Of a stretch of DNA of 64,000 bases, positions 52,613 through 64,000 are shown one piece after another. Every line of letters begins with the position of its first letter. Position 1 is the first letter of the stretch. The stretch covers positions 310,001-374,000 of the forward strand of contig NZ_JACBOT010000021.1 of the NCBI RefSeq assembly GCF_021532275.1, written 5' to 3'. The position numbers and the translations under genes are program-made. Source of the stretch: Brevibacterium sp. UCMA 11754. GTDB lineage: Bacteria > Actinomycetota > Actinomycetes > Actinomycetales > Brevibacteriaceae. The notes beneath the pieces were generated by a model. The model searched no databases. It was not told the DNA's origin and saw only the letters and a program-made list of their open reading frames with translations.

Positions 52613-52961
52613 GTCGCTCTAGTTTCTTCTGCGCTTTGTCCATCAGCATCGTGACCTCGGACTCAAGCACGGAGAATTCCGCTTTTGCCGCTTGGGGCAA
52701 TGCTCTGATCACGAACAGTGCACCGGGTTCAAGGCTGTCGAGCCGGACTCGCATGATCTCTCGAAGACGACGTTTCACTCGGTTCCGTCGAACGGCATTT
52801 CCAACGGCCTTGGATACGATGAAACCCACGCGTGCAGCGTGGGAATCATCACTATCTATCAGGCTGTGTGCCATCAAATGGTCCGAGCGCACACGGACGC
52901 CAGCTTTGAAGACTCTTCTGAAGTCGTCTCCGCTGCGGATCCGGTGAGCCGCGTTGATCAC
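52596..52961 (-). CDS. rnpA: Ribonuclease P protein component
   Basis: This 121-aa protein contains HRIRSGDDFRRVFKAGVRVRSDHLMAHSL, GFIVSKAVGNAVRRNRVKRRLREIMR (the RNR motif) and a basic C-terminus. It binds the catalytic RNA and helps trim tRNA 5' ends. The GTG start lies just after the rpmH stop, and the two form the usual rpmH-rnpA-yidD-yidC cluster. Confidence 0.97.
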   Translation of the reverse strand: MINAAHRIRSGDDFRRVFKAGVRVRSDHLMAHSLIDSDDSHAARVGFIVSKAVGNAVRRNRVKRRLREIMRVRLDSLEPGALFVIRALPQAAKAEFSVLESEVTMLMDKAQKKLERRGRRT

Positions 52962-52963
52962 AC

Positions 52964-53101
52964 TTATGCCGAAACTTCGGCACGTCCCTTGCGACGACGT
53001 GCGGCCAGGATCGAACGGCCGGCACGAGTCCGCATACGCAGACGGAAGCCATGCTTCTTGGCGCGCTTGCGGTTATTGGGCTGGAAAGTACGCTTACTCA
53101 C
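52964..53101 (-). CDS. rpmH: 50S ribosomal protein L34
   Basis: This 45-aa protein reads (GTG-initiated) [19 protein letters not shown] followed by [18 protein letters not shown] and KGRAEVSA, the complete L34 sequence. It is shorter than the usual 60-codon ORF cut-off. The stop lies 2 bases before the rnpA start. The gene diverges from dnaA, so a promoter facing left lies between 53102 and about 53300. Confidence 0.98.
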   Translation of the reverse strand: MSKRTFQPNNRKRAKKHGFRLRMRTRAGRSILAARRRKGRAEVSA

Positions 53102-53350
53102 TTCAAGTCTCCGATTTCTAGGTTGCGGTCGAACGACGGTGCGTTCTCACAAAAAACGGCGGTACGGGTCTCGACCGCCGAGCACTCCTGTGCATAAGAG
53201 CCAAAAGATATTCAAGATAATCGGATGAAGCCCGGTACACAGGACACTCCATCTTAGCCAAGGTCAAAGTTCCTGGTCAAACTCGATGCCAATGTTTCAC
53301 GTCACTGTTGTGAACCGCTCGCCGGAATTCATCCTCTGCACATCTGCGGT

Positions 53351-53478
53351 CGTCCACAAGTAACAAGCGTGTAGTTTTCCACATGGTTATCCACCAGTGT
53401 GGAGGATTACTGGGATGACTCGTCAGTTCTCCACAAACTGTGGAAAACTATGTGGAAGTCATACACAGGTGTGGACCA
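53351..53478. promoter_or_regulatory. DnaA-box cluster upstream of dnaA
   Basis: DnaA-box-like 9-mers crowd this stretch: CGTCCACAA (53351), TTTTCCACA (53375), TTATCCACC (53387), TTCTCCACA (53427), and on the minus strand TTTTCCACA (53439-53447), ACTTCCACA (53451-53459) and TGGTCCACA (53470-53478). None is a perfect TTATCCACA, though several differ by one base. They suggest dnaA autoregulation and possibly part of a bipartite origin. The 415-bp gap to rpmH holds no gene. Confidence 0.6.
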
Positions 53479-53516
53479 TGCCAATAAGAAACTACGAAAA
53501 CGGAGGAAGATTGACG

Positions 53517-55151
53517 GTGTCGAATTCCAAGAATGAGCTCATCAGCCAATGGCGGACGGTGGTCTCGACCCTGGATCAGGACCCCAGTCTCACCGCTCAT
53601 CAGAGAGGCTTCCTTTCGCTTGCTGTGCCCAAGGCTCTCGTCGACAACGCATTGGTCCTGCTTGCTGTCCGGGATGAGCACACGCGCAGAACCATTGAGA
53701 CTCGTCTCCTCGGGCCTCTGACCAGGGAGTTCTCTCATATTCTTGGTTTCGAGGTGACCTTCGGGTTCGTCGTCGATCCCGAACTCGACGTTCCGATCAG
53801 GTTCGAAGATCTCATCGGGGAACCCACACCGGGATCACCCATTGAAATCGATCCGGAGACATCTACTTCGGCGATGGGATCTACCGGGTCTCCGGCCTAT
53901 GCACCGTCACAGACTGCGAACGCTCAGCCTCAGACTCCGGCGCCTTATAACCGCGCGCCACATCCGCAGCCGCAGATGCCCAGGTACGAGGACACCGGGC
54001 CAGCGCCCGGCAACGGGGCACCTGTGGAAAGAACGACGCGAGAGATGAAGATCGCCGAGGCGACCGCCGCCCAGCCGACTCCACCGGTCGAGGTTCCCGG
54101 CGTCGCCCAGCTCAACCCCAAGTACACCTTCGACACCTTCGTCATCGGGGCGTCCAACCGCTTCGCCCATGCTGCGGCCTTCGCCGTGGCCGAAGCGCCG
54201 GCCAAGGCCTACAACCCGCTGTTCATCTACGGCGATTCGGGGCTGGGAAAGACACACCTCCTGCACGCGATCGGGTACTACGCGACGCAGCTGTTCCCCG
54301 AGATCAGAGTGAAATACGTCTCGAGCGAAGAGTTCGTCAACGACTTCATCAATACGATCGGTTCTTCGAAGACTTCGAACTCCCTGCGACCAGCATTTCA
54401 GCGTCGCTACCGCGAGGTCGACATCCTGATGATCGATGACATCCAGTTCCTGCAGGGCAAGGACGCGACGGTCGAAGAGTTCTTCCACACATTCAATGCT
54501 CTGCACAATGAGGTCAAGCAGGTCGTCATCACCTCTGACCAGCCCCCGAAGATGCTCAAGGGCTTCGAGGAGCGACTGCGCTCACGGTTCGAGTGGGGCC
54601 TCCTGACGGATGTGCAGCCCCCGGACATGGAAACGCGCTTTGCGATTCTGCGGCGGAAGGCGGCCGGCGAACAGCTCGATGTTCCCAATGAAGTGCTCGA
54701 ATACATCGCCTCGCGGATCTCCTCGAACATCCGCGAGCTCGAGGGAGCTCTCATTCGTGTGACGGCCTTCGCCAACCTCAACGATCAACAGGTCGACGTC
54801 AGTCTGGCCGAGACCGTCCTCAAGGACTTCATCACCCAGGACGACACTCCAGCCATCACCGCTGCCGACATCATGGGTCAGACGGCTGCCTACTTCAGCC
54901 TCACCCTCGATGATCTGTGCGGCACGTCCCGATCACGCACCCTGACCACTGCTCGCCAGATCGCCATGTACCTGTGCCGTGAACTCACGGAGCTGTCGCT
55001 GCCGAAGATCGGACAGGCATTCGGCGGACGCGATCACACCACCGTGATGCATGCGAACAAGAAGATTCGAACTCAAATGGCTGAACGACGGGCGGTCTAC
55101 ACTCAGGTCACCGAGTTAACAAACCGCATTAAACAGCAACATCGCCTATAG
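53517..55151 (+). CDS. dnaA: Chromosomal replication initiator DnaA
   Basis: This 544-aa AAA+ protein has an N-terminal DnaB/partner-binding domain, then a Pro/Gln-rich linker of about 90 residues. The ATPase has Walker A YGDSGLGKTHL and Walker B VDILMIDDIQFLQGK. The DNA-binding domain carries DDLCGTSRSRTLTTARQIAMYLCRELTELSLPKIGQAFGGRDHTTVMHANKKI. It melts oriC and loads the helicase. The start is a GTG ten bases after GGAGG; a TTG at 53511 is an alternative. The longer frame from 53397 runs through DnaA boxes and is not used. Confidence 0.97.
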   Translation: MSNSKNELISQWRTVVSTLDQDPSLTAHQRGFLSLAVPKALVDNALVLLAVRDEHTRRTIETRLLGPLTREFSHILGFEVTFGFVVDPELDVPIRFEDLIGEPTPGSPIEIDPETSTSAMGSTGSPAYAPSQTANAQPQTPAPYNRAPHPQPQMPRYEDTGPAPGNGAPVERTTREMKIAEATAAQPTPPVEVPGVAQLNPKYTFDTFVIGASNRFAHAAAFAVAEAPAKAYNPLFIYGDSGLGKTHLLHAIGYYATQLFPEIRVKYVSSEEFVNDFINTIGSSKTSNSLRPAFQRRYREVDILMIDDIQFLQGKDATVEEFFHTFNALHNEVKQVVITSDQPPKMLKGFEERLRSRFEWGLLTDVQPPDMETRFAILRRKAAGEQLDVPNEVLEYIASRISSNIRELEGALIRVTAFANLNDQQVDVSLAETVLKDFITQDDTPAITAADIMGQTAAYFSLTLDDLCGTSRSRTLTTARQIAMYLCRELTELSLPKIGQAFGGRDHTTVMHANKKIRTQMAERRAVYTQVTELTNRIKQQHRL

Positions 55152-55692
55152 AACGCGGTATACACATCTGTGGATAACCATGGGGACAAACCACGTAACC
55201 TGGGGATAGAATGGTGGATAACTTCACGAAGTGAGTGGACGGATGTGAACTACATGGATGTGCTTACCCAAGCGCCCACCGAAGCATGTGTGAGCGTACA
55301 CAGGGGATCCACACCCTCGGAGGTCGCTCAGCCCTTGATTACTAGGGCGTAGCAGTTGGTTGTCCACAAACTCCACAGGTGCTAATACTTCTACTCCATG
55401 AATTGAAGTTGTAAGAGGGTGACCGCCACCGACTGCATCGGCTCGGTCGGGAAGCTCTCACTCGAGAGCTCGACACAGACTTTGACCACACTCAATTATT
55501 CGAACACATGGTCACGGCCGATTCTCGAATGCGAGATCCTGCAGGTCCTGGACTGAGCAGCGCCTGTGGCTGATCATGTTGTCGTCAGCCCGATGCCCCG
55601 ACGCTGAGATTTCCGCTAGGCTGTGTAGAGTTTTCCGAGCAACGTCAAGCCAGTGTCTTGAACACGTCGGGTGGTCGCCCCGAAGGAGTAAA
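55152..55692. other. Candidate oriC between dnaA and dnaN
   Basis: This 541-bp non-coding gap contains a perfect DnaA box on the minus strand (TTATCCACA, 55169-55177) and TTGTCCACA (55360-55368). Near-matches lie at 55181-55189, 55201-55209, 55213-55221 (TTATCCACC) and 55305-55313. AT-rich stretches at about 55379-55417 and 55487-55500 could be the unwinding element. Actinobacterial origins characteristically lie here. Start and end are set by the neighbouring genes. Confidence 0.8.
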
Positions 55693-56832
55693 GTGAACGC
55701 CGAAGCATCTCCCCTGAAGTTCAAAGTCAACCGCGATGTCCTTGCCGATGCGGTGACTTGGGCAACCAAGACCCTCCCCAGTCGTCCTTCCGCACCAGTG
55801 CTCACCGGCATTCTCATCACCGCCGAGGCTGGTGGGACCGTTCGTCTTTCCGTCTTCGACTACGAAGTCTCATCCCGAGTCGAGATCTCAGCTGAGGTCG
55901 TCACCGCCGGCACCGTGCTCGTCTCCGGCCGACTCCTTGCCGACATCTCCAAGGCACTTCCGAACCAGGAAGTCACCCTCGAGCAGATCGATTCGAAGGT
56001 CGACGTCACCTGCAGCTCGTCTCGGTTCTCTCTCATGACGATGCCTGTCGGCGAATACCCGTCGTTGCCTCAGGTCCCCGACGCCTCAGGAACCGTGGCA
56101 GCCGGTGAATTCCAGAACGCCGTCTCACAGGTCACGATCGCAACGTCGAAAGACGACACCCTGCCGATCCTGACCAGCGTTCGCGTCGAGATCGAAGGCG
56201 AAAAGGTCACGCTTCTGGCCACCGACCGCTACCGGCTCGCTGTCCGGGAGTTCACCTGGAACCCCGGACGTCCCGACGTCTCCGCTGTCGCACTTCTGCG
56301 CGGACGCACTCTCTCCGATGTCTCGAAATCACTCGGCGGTGATGTCACGATCGGTCTGACCAACGATGCAGGCAAGGATCTCATCTCCTTCACCTCGGCG
56401 GGCCGAGTCACAACCTCACTCCTCGTCGAAGGCGAGTACCCCAAGGTTCGTTCGCTGTTCCCTGATTCCGTGCCGATCCACGCGATCGTCGAAACTGGCG
56501 TTCTGCGTGAGGCTGTCCGTCGTGTCTCCCTCGTCGCCGAACGGAACACTCCGCTGCGCTTCGAAGTCAGCGACGGAATGCTCACACTCCACGCCGGAAC
56601 CGGCGACGATGCCCAAGCTTCGGAAGCCGTCGAGGCAGTGCTCCAAGGTGACCCGATCACCGTGGGCTTCAACCCTCACTACATCGCCGAAGGTCTCGCT
56701 GCCATCGAGAGCCCATATGTGAACTTCTCGTTCACCCAGCCGATGAAGCCCGTCATCATCTCGGGTCAGAGGGATCTGGAATCGTCGGCCGACGAATCGT
56801 ATCGGTACTTGCTCATGCCAACGCGTATCTGA
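55693..56832 (+). CDS. dnaN: DNA polymerase III sliding clamp beta
   Basis: This 379-aa protein starts SPLKFKVNRDVLADAVTWATKTLPSRPSAPVLTGILITAEAGGTVRLSVFDYEVS and contains three clamp domains. It ends with FTQPMKPVIISGQ...YRYLLMPTRI, which carries the conserved MP-x-R/K-I terminus. It forms the ring that tethers polymerase. The GTG at 55693 follows AAGGAG; the longer frame from 55576 is not used. The recF ATG overlaps its stop (TGAATG is contiguous). Confidence 0.97.
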   Translation: MNAEASPLKFKVNRDVLADAVTWATKTLPSRPSAPVLTGILITAEAGGTVRLSVFDYEVSSRVEISAEVVTAGTVLVSGRLLADISKALPNQEVTLEQIDSKVDVTCSSSRFSLMTMPVGEYPSLPQVPDASGTVAAGEFQNAVSQVTIATSKDDTLPILTSVRVEIEGEKVTLLATDRYRLAVREFTWNPGRPDVSAVALLRGRTLSDVSKSLGGDVTIGLTNDAGKDLISFTSAGRVTTSLLVEGEYPKVRSLFPDSVPIHAIVETGVLREAVRRVSLVAERNTPLRFEVSDGMLTLHAGTGDDAQASEAVEAVLQGDPITVGFNPHYIAEGLAAIESPYVNFSFTQPMKPVIISGQRDLESSADESYRYLLMPTRI

Positions 56833-57957
56833 ATGTGGATATCCCGACTTTCGCTGCGTAACTACCGGTCCTATCCCGAACTCGATCTCGAGTTCGAACC
56901 CGGGGTCACCACATTCGTGGCCGACAACGGGACCGGCAAGACCAATATCGTCGAAGCCATCGGGTATCTTGCTCATCTGCGCTCTCATCGAGTTGCCTTC
57001 GATGCGCCGCTGGTCAATGAATCCGCCCAGACGGCAACCGTGTCCGCTCTCGTCAACCGTGATCAGCGACATGCCACGGTCGAAGTCTCGATCCAGTCCA
57101 AGGGCGCGAACCGGGCACGGGTCAACCGCTCCCCGGTGAAGATGAAGGAGATACTCGGACTCGTCTCGTGTGTCGTCTTCGCACCAGAGGATCTCAGCCT
57201 TGTCCGGGGCGAACCAGCAGAACGACGATCATGGATCGACACACTGGTAGTGTCCCGCAATCCTCGCTATTCCTCGGTGATCACAGATTTCGAACGTGCT
57301 CTCAAGCAGCGCAACGCACTGCTCAAGCGTCTGCGCGAGGATCGCGACCCCGGACTCGAGGCGACGTTGGACATCTGGAACATGGCCTATGCGGACTCCG
57401 CTTCCGAGCTGGTGTACGGCAGGCAGAGGATCCTCGCCGATATCGTCGAGCCGCTGCAGAAGAACTTCGCCTATATCGCTGCCGATGCTCGACTGGAACG
57501 CCAGGGAATCAAAGCTCGCTACGATTCACGCATCGACTATTCTCAGGCCGAATCCGCTGCCGAATGCCGGGAGCTGCTGCTGGCCGCCCTCGAGCGCAGA
57601 CGCACTACGGAGATCGAACGGGGTCTGACCCTGCACGGTCCCGGTCGTGACGATCTGGCTCTGACGATCGGCGAACATCCGGCGAAGGGCTACGCCTCAC
57701 ACGGCGAGACCTGGTCGCTGGCTCTTGCCATGCAGTTGGCCGGATGGGATCTGCTGAGCTCCGATGCCGGGTCGGCCGCCGAGCAGCCGGTCCTTGTCCT
57801 CGACGATGTCTTCGCCGAACTCGACACTGGACGTCGGAACCGACTGGCTTCTCGGATCACTGAAGCTGAGCAGGTATTCATCACCGCAGCCGTCGACGGC
57901 GATCTGCCCGCAGGGCTTGAGGGCCGAAGGATCGGTCAGGAGCGTCTGCTCCCATGA
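56833..57957 (+). CDS. recF: DNA replication and repair protein RecF
   Basis: This 374-aa ABC-type ATPase has Walker A FVADNGTGKTNIVEAIGYLAHLRSHR, the signature region YASHGETWSLALAMQLAGWDLL and Walker B PVLVLDDVFAELDTGRR. It loads RecA at gapped DNA with RecO and RecR. It begins immediately after dnaN and ends overlapping the DUF721 start (ATGA), so dnaN-recF-DUF721 are translationally linked. Confidence 0.96.
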   Translation: MWISRLSLRNYRSYPELDLEFEPGVTTFVADNGTGKTNIVEAIGYLAHLRSHRVAFDAPLVNESAQTATVSALVNRDQRHATVEVSIQSKGANRARVNRSPVKMKEILGLVSCVVFAPEDLSLVRGEPAERRSWIDTLVVSRNPRYSSVITDFERALKQRNALLKRLREDRDPGLEATLDIWNMAYADSASELVYGRQRILADIVEPLQKNFAYIAADARLERQGIKARYDSRIDYSQAESAAECRELLLAALERRRTTEIERGLTLHGPGRDDLALTIGEHPAKGYASHGETWSLALAMQLAGWDLLSSDAGSAAEQPVLVLDDVFAELDTGRRNRLASRITEAEQVFITAAVDGDLPAGLEGRRIGQERLLP

Positions 57958-58466
57958 GCGGGATCGAGAAGGACACTTCAACTCCGGTCGCGGCACTTGA
58001 AGCTCTCGACCGGGTGCGTCGGATGGAAGCGACCGAGGCGAAGTTCGTCCGCAGCCGTCGCCGGTCACGACTGCGAGGCGAAGCCATCTACTCCTCGCCG
58101 GGCAAGGACAAACGTGACCCTGCGGCGATCTCATCGGCGCTGGGAAAGCTGATCTCCGCCCGAGGCTGGTCGTCTTCCATCGACATCGGCAAGGTGCTGG
58201 GCCGGTGGCCCGATCTGGTGGGAGAACAGGTCGCAATGCACTGCAAACCCGTCGATTTCTCTCCTCCGCTGCTGATCATCGCCGCCGACTCGACGACATG
58301 GGCGACTCAGCTGCGGGTGCTCAAGCCCACGATCCTCAGAGCGTTGGAGGCTGGTCTCGGCTCGCAGACGATCACGGAGATTGAGATCCGCGGGCCACGA
58401 GGGCGCAGTTTCAAGAAGGGTCGGCGCAGTGTCTCCGGACGTGGGCCACGGGACACCTTCGGCTGA
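57954..58466 (+). CDS. DUF721 (DciA-like) protein
   Basis: This 170-aa protein has a core ALGKLISARGWSSSIDIGKVLGRWPDLVGEQVAMHCKPVDFSPPLLIIAADSTTWATQLRVLKPTILRALEAGLGSQTITEIEIRGP. This matches the KH-like DciA/DUF721 fold that acts as the replicative-helicase operator in many bacteria. Its place between recF and gyrB is standard in actinobacteria. Helicase loading in this organism is inferred from the family. Confidence 0.9.
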   Translation: MSGIEKDTSTPVAALEALDRVRRMEATEAKFVRSRRRSRLRGEAIYSSPGKDKRDPAAISSALGKLISARGWSSSIDIGKVLGRWPDLVGEQVAMHCKPVDFSPPLLIIAADSTTWATQLRVLKPTILRALEAGLGSQTITEIEIRGPRGRSFKKGRRSVSGRGPRDTFG

Positions 58467-58625
58467 GGAGTTTCTGAGTCTGCACCGCAGCAGATCTGAA
58501 GAACCATAGAGGGCCTTAAACGGCGATAGCCGGTCCCGTTCGTGCCCGGGGGTACATCTGAGGCTTCAAAATTCCGCAAATGCACCTTAATGGGCCGCTT
58601 ACGGGCATTTCCGGGCGTGGCGCGG

Positions 58626-60665
<2,040 letters not shown>

Positions 60666-60774
60666 TCCTCACCGTCTGTTCTCGGCCGCTGCCGGGAGCC
60701 GACGGTCACACAGACTCTGACGAATTCACTCACCGCCGTGCTGCGCGGGTTAAGACACAAGGGAAGAGCCCACA

Positions 60775-63333
60775 TTGGCTGACGAAAACGATATCGGAAC
60801 CGAAATCAACCGTGTCGAACAGGTTGATCTCAATCTGGAGATGCAGAGGTCGTACCTCGACTACGCGATGAGCGTGATCGTCGGCCGTGCCCTGCCGGAT
60901 GTCCGCGATGGACTCAAACCCGTCCACCGGCGCGTGCTGTACGCGATGTTCGACGGCGGCTACCGCCCGGACCGCAACTTCTCGAAGTGCTCACGCGTCG
61001 TCGGCGACGTCATGGGCCAATACCACCCGCACGGCGATTCTGCGATCTACGATGCGATGGTCCGCCTCGTGCAGCCGTGGACGATGCGCTACCCGCTCGT
61101 CGCCGGACAGGGCAACTTCGGGTCACCAGGAGATGACGGTGCTGCCGCGCCTCGTTACACCGAGTGCAAGATGGCTCCTCTGGCCCTTGAGATGGTCAGG
61201 GACATCGAAGAGGGCACTGTCGACTTCCAGGACAACTACGACGGTCGCAACCAGGAACCGACGGTTCTGCCCTCGCGGTTCCCGAACCTCCTGGTCAACG
61301 GATCCTCTGGTATCGCCGTGGGAATGGCCACGAACATCCCGCCGCACAACCTTCGTGAGGTCGCCGCCGGAGCTCAGTGGCTTCTCGCTCACCCCGAAGT
61401 CAGCAAGGAAGAGGCACTGGAGGCGCTGCTCGGCATCGTCAAGGGACCCGACTTCCCGATGGCCGCGACGATCCTGGGTCGCAAGGGCATCGAGGACATG
61501 TACCGCACCGGCCGCGGTTCGATCACACAGCGCGCTGTCGTCGAGGTTGAGGAGATCCAGGGACGGACCTGCTTGGTCGTCACGGAGCTGCCGCACATGG
61601 TCAACCCCGACACCCTGGCCGCGAAGATCGCCTCCTACGTCAAGGACGGCAAGGTCGCCGGAATCGCAGACCTCCGTGACGAGTCATCGGGACGCACCGG
61701 ACAGCGTCTGGTCATCGTGCTCAAGCGCGATGCGGTGGCGAAGGTCGTGCTCAACAACCTCTACAAGCACACCTCGCTGCAGGAGAACTTCTCTGCGAAC
61801 ATGCTGGCGATCGTCGACAGCGTGCCGCGCACCCTCAGCCTGGACTCGTTCCTGCGCCTGTGGGTCAAGCACCAGATCGAAGTCATCGTCCGGCGCACCG
61901 AATTCCGTCTGCGCAAGGCCGAGGAGCGCGCGCATATCCTGCGCGGCTACCTCAAGGCCCTCGATGCCCTCGACGAGGTCATTGCTCTGATCCGTCGTTC
62001 ACCTTCATCAGACGAAGCTCGTACAGGTCTGATGGAGCTCCTCGAGGTCGATGAGATTCAAGCCAATGCCATTCTCGATCTGCAGCTGCGCCGCCTCGCT
62101 GCCCTGGAACGCCTGAAAATCCAGGAAGAGGCCGAGAAGATCGAACAGCAGATCGCTGAGTTCAAATACATTCTCGCGACTCCTGCCCGCCAGCGTGAGA
62201 TCGTCTCGGAAGAACTCGACGAGATCGTCGATCGCTACGGTGACGACCGCCGGACCAAGATCCTGGCCGGATTCGACGGAGATGTGTCGATGGAAGACCT
62301 GATTCCTGAGGAAGAGGTCGTCGTCACCATCACCCGCGGCGGATATGCCAAGCGCACCCAGAACCACCTGTACCGGGCACAGCACCGTGGTGGAAAGGGC
62401 ATCAAGGGTGCAAACCTGCGCGGAGACGATGTCGTCGAGCAGTTCTTCGTCACCTCCACACACAACTGGCTGCTGTTCTTCACGAACACTGGTCGCGTAT
62501 ACCGGGCCAAGGCCTATGAGCTGCCAGAAGGATCACGGGATGCCAAGGGCCAGCACGTGGCGAACCTGCTTGCTCTGCAGCCGGGTGAGACGATCGCCAA
62601 GGTGCTCTCCATCCGAGACTACGAAGAGGCTGACTTCCTCATCCTGGCCACGATGTCCGGTGTCGTGAAGAAGACCCGTCTGAGTGAGTACGACTCGAAC
62701 CGCACAGGCGGCGTCATCGCGATCAACCTCCGTGAGTACAAGGGTCAGCCGGATGAGCTGGTCTCGGCCCGGATCGTCAGCTCCGAGGACCACCTCCTGA
62801 TGATCTCCCGCAAGGGAATGTCGATCCGGTTCGCAGCCGACGACGACTCGATTCGCCCACTGGGACGAGTCACCGGCGGTGTGACAGGAATGAAGTTCAA
62901 GGGTGATGACGAGCTGCTGACCATGGATGTCATCCAGCCCGACACCTTCGTCTTCGTCGTGACTGAGGGCGGCTATGCGAAGCGGACTCCGGTCGACGAA
63001 TACCGTCTGCAGGGCCGCGGCGGCCTGGGAATTCGGGTTGCCAAGATCACGGAGCAGCGCGGAGACTTGGTGGGTGGACTGATCGTCGATGAGGGAGAAG
63101 AGGTCCTCGTCGTCATGGAGCGCGGTAAGATCGTTCGGTCGAATATCGATGAAGTTCCGGCTAAGGGACGCAACACGATGGGTGTGGTGTTCGCGAAACC
63201 GGGCAAGAATGATCGTATTATCGCAGTAACGCGTGGACCCGAGACCGTGGTCGAAGAACTTGACGAAGAAGCTGAGGAACCGGAGGGTGAGGACGTAGAG
63301 CCTCAGACCGGCAGCGAGGATGTGGAAGAGTGA
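60775..63333 (+). CDS. gyrA: DNA gyrase subunit A
   Basis: This 852-aa protein has a winged-helix breakage-reunion domain with active-site tyrosine in [11 protein letters not shown]. The quinolone-contact region is [19 protein letters not shown], with serine and aspartate in the usual susceptible form. The C-terminal pinwheel carries the GyrA box [10 protein letters not shown] and repeated [22 protein letters not shown] blades. It ends in an acidic tail ([17 protein letters not shown]). It starts at TTG with AAGGGA upstream. The next gene overlaps by 4 bp. Confidence 0.98.
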   Translation: MADENDIGTEINRVEQVDLNLEMQRSYLDYAMSVIVGRALPDVRDGLKPVHRRVLYAMFDGGYRPDRNFSKCSRVVGDVMGQYHPHGDSAIYDAMVRLVQPWTMRYPLVAGQGNFGSPGDDGAAAPRYTECKMAPLALEMVRDIEEGTVDFQDNYDGRNQEPTVLPSRFPNLLVNGSSGIAVGMATNIPPHNLREVAAGAQWLLAHPEVSKEEALEALLGIVKGPDFPMAATILGRKGIEDMYRTGRGSITQRAVVEVEEIQGRTCLVVTELPHMVNPDTLAAKIASYVKDGKVAGIADLRDESSGRTGQRLVIVLKRDAVAKVVLNNLYKHTSLQENFSANMLAIVDSVPRTLSLDSFLRLWVKHQIEVIVRRTEFRLRKAEERAHILRGYLKALDALDEVIALIRRSPSSDEARTGLMELLEVDEIQANAILDLQLRRLAALERLKIQEEAEKIEQQIAEFKYILATPARQREIVSEELDEIVDRYGDDRRTKILAGFDGDVSMEDLIPEEEVVVTITRGGYAKRTQNHLYRAQHRGGKGIKGANLRGDDVVEQFFVTSTHNWLLFFTNTGRVYRAKAYELPEGSRDAKGQHVANLLALQPGETIAKVLSIRDYEEADFLILATMSGVVKKTRLSEYDSNRTGGVIAINLREYKGQPDELVSARIVSSEDHLLMISRKGMSIRFAADDDSIRPLGRVTGGVTGMKFKGDDELLTMDVIQPDTFVFVVTEGGYAKRTPVDEYRLQGRGGLGIRVAKITEQRGDLVGGLIVDEGEEVLVVMERGKIVRSNIDEVPAKGRNTMGVVFAKPGKNDRIIAVTRGPETVVEELDEEAEEPEGEDVEPQTGSEDVEE

Positions 63334-64000
63334 GCGACAACAAACAGCCAGGCTCAGGCAAGATCATACGCACGTCCGGTGGTTCCACCCGCTTGACGGC
63401 AGGATCGTCGAAGAATGAGGAGAAGGCTGATCCTTCGGCCGGCTCCGGAAACTCGGCAGGTTCGGGCAACTCCGGGAATTCGGGCAAGCCATCCGATAAG
63501 ACCCGGGTGGTGGCTCCTCCTGCCCCCAAAGCCTCGCCGAAGCCCAACCGTGCTCCTTCGGCCGGACAGTCCTCAGGAGGTTCGGCTGCGGCCGGGCAGT
63601 CCTCGTCCGGAACTGCTGCAGGCGGCTCAGCTCCTTCGAGCCAGGCAGCCGGGTCACAGAAGGCCTCGTCCGGAAGCGGCCCTGCCACCTCGGCGATGGG
63701 ATCAGCGGCCAACACCGTTCGCGCCAGCTCCGGCAGCGTGAAAATGGGCGTCAAGAACATGGTCGACAGCGGCAAGGGCAATAAGAAGAAGAAGGGCCCG
63801 CGTACGGTTCGCCTCACCGTGTCGGCGGTGGACCCATGGTCGGTCATGAAGATGTCGTTCCTCATGTCCGTGGCCATCGGCATCGCCACCATCGTGGCTT
63901 TCGTCGTGCTCTGGGTCGTCCTCCAGGCCACCGGCGTCATGAGCGGCCTGGAATCGACGATTTCCGAAGTTGCGGGCGCAGAATCGGCCGAGAAGATCGT
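63330..64000 (+). CDS. DUF3566 domain protein, 3' truncated by window edge
   Basis: The first 223 codons are visible. A long Ser/Gly/Ala/Pro-rich N-terminal region (about 150 residues) is followed by [59 protein letters not shown], the DUF3566 signature with its first membrane helix. The family always follows gyrA in actinobacteria. Mycobacterial CwsA/Rv0007-type proteins in this position are envelope or division associated, and no biochemical role is set. The GTG overlaps the gyrA stop. The gene continues past the window. Confidence 0.9.
   Translation, partial: MSDNKQPGSGKIIRTSGGSTRLTAGSSKNEEKADPSAGSGNSAGSGNSGNSGKPSDKTRVVAPPAPKASPKPNRAPSAGQSSGGSAAAGQSSSGTAAGGSAPSSQAAGSQKASSGSGPATSAMGSAANTVRASSGSVKMGVKNMVDSGKGNKKKKGPRTVRLTVSAVDPWSVMKMSFLMSVAIGIATIVAFVVLWVVLQATGVMSGLESTISEVAGAESAEKI

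Noticed and set aside
53294-53315. parS-like half sites GTTTCAC and GTGAAC upstream of dnaA
   Set aside because: The halves are separated by about nine bases, so the 14-bp core is not formed; ParB would not be expected to recognise it.

Overview
The window is a high-GC actinobacterial chromosome segment. Its gene order is that of the replication-origin region, and the overall gene complement and product style fit Brevibacterium or a close relative in the Micrococcales. That genus call is an inference from gene order and protein character, because no database search was possible. The anchor is the run rpmH-dnaA-dnaN-recF-DUF721-gyrB-gyrA at the right-hand end, with a candidate oriC between dnaA and dnaN.

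Layout. 1-6.9 kb is an accessory-looking stretch of small enzymes and regulators (HAD hydrolase, hexapeptide acetyltransferase, zinc alcohol dehydrogenase, XRE/MmyB regulator, SRPBCC protein, two GNATs, a LysR regulator and a dihydrofolate-reductase-like protein). It contains two decayed genes: an M20 amidohydrolase remnant and an internally deleted cupin. 7-8.4 kb is dnaB. 8.5-12 kb is a three-gene FtsX-type ABC exporter. 12.3-18.7 kb holds a VOC protein, a TetR/NmrA divergent pair with twin operator-like repeats, and an acyl-CoA synthetase/saccharopine-dehydrogenase-like/SDR operon divergent from its own TetR. 18.8-24.3 kb holds DUF445, a small TUDOR-like protein, DUF488, an ArgE-type deacylase with an MHS transporter, and a cysteine-motif hypothetical protein. 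24.5-30.2 kb is the conserved rplI-rpsR-ssb-rpsF cluster with a GT87-like membrane protein and a class A PBP. 30.6-43.9 kb holds an acyl-CoA synthetase, then cca, a NUDIX hydrolase, DUF6049, murJ, a pseudokinase, trxB, trxA and a CwlM-like amidase homologue.

The standout region is 43.9-47.2 kb. It is about 3.3 kb with no credible gene, and it carries 13 parS-type palindromes (core GTTTCACGTGAAAC). A 14th lies inside the 3' part of parB. Seven are perfect 14-mers and the rest carry one or two changes. Many intervals are near 250 bp. From the seventh site onward, perfect and degenerate copies strictly alternate, so perfect sites fall about 460-530 bp apart. This looks like a dedicated chromosomal centromere island beside parB-parA. 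The ParB next to it is unusually long (581 aa), with a low-complexity linker of about 295 residues between its ParA-contact tail and its CTPase domain.

The right end works as one replication, segregation and membrane-biogenesis block. parA-parB partition the origin, and rsmG, jag/khpB, yidC, yidD, rnpA and rpmH form a leftward cluster. dnaA, dnaN, recF, the DUF721 gene, gyrB, gyrA and a truncated DUF3566 gene run rightward, away from the rpmH/dnaA divergence point. Start codons were moved from the longest open frame wherever a ribosome binding site or family alignment argued for it.
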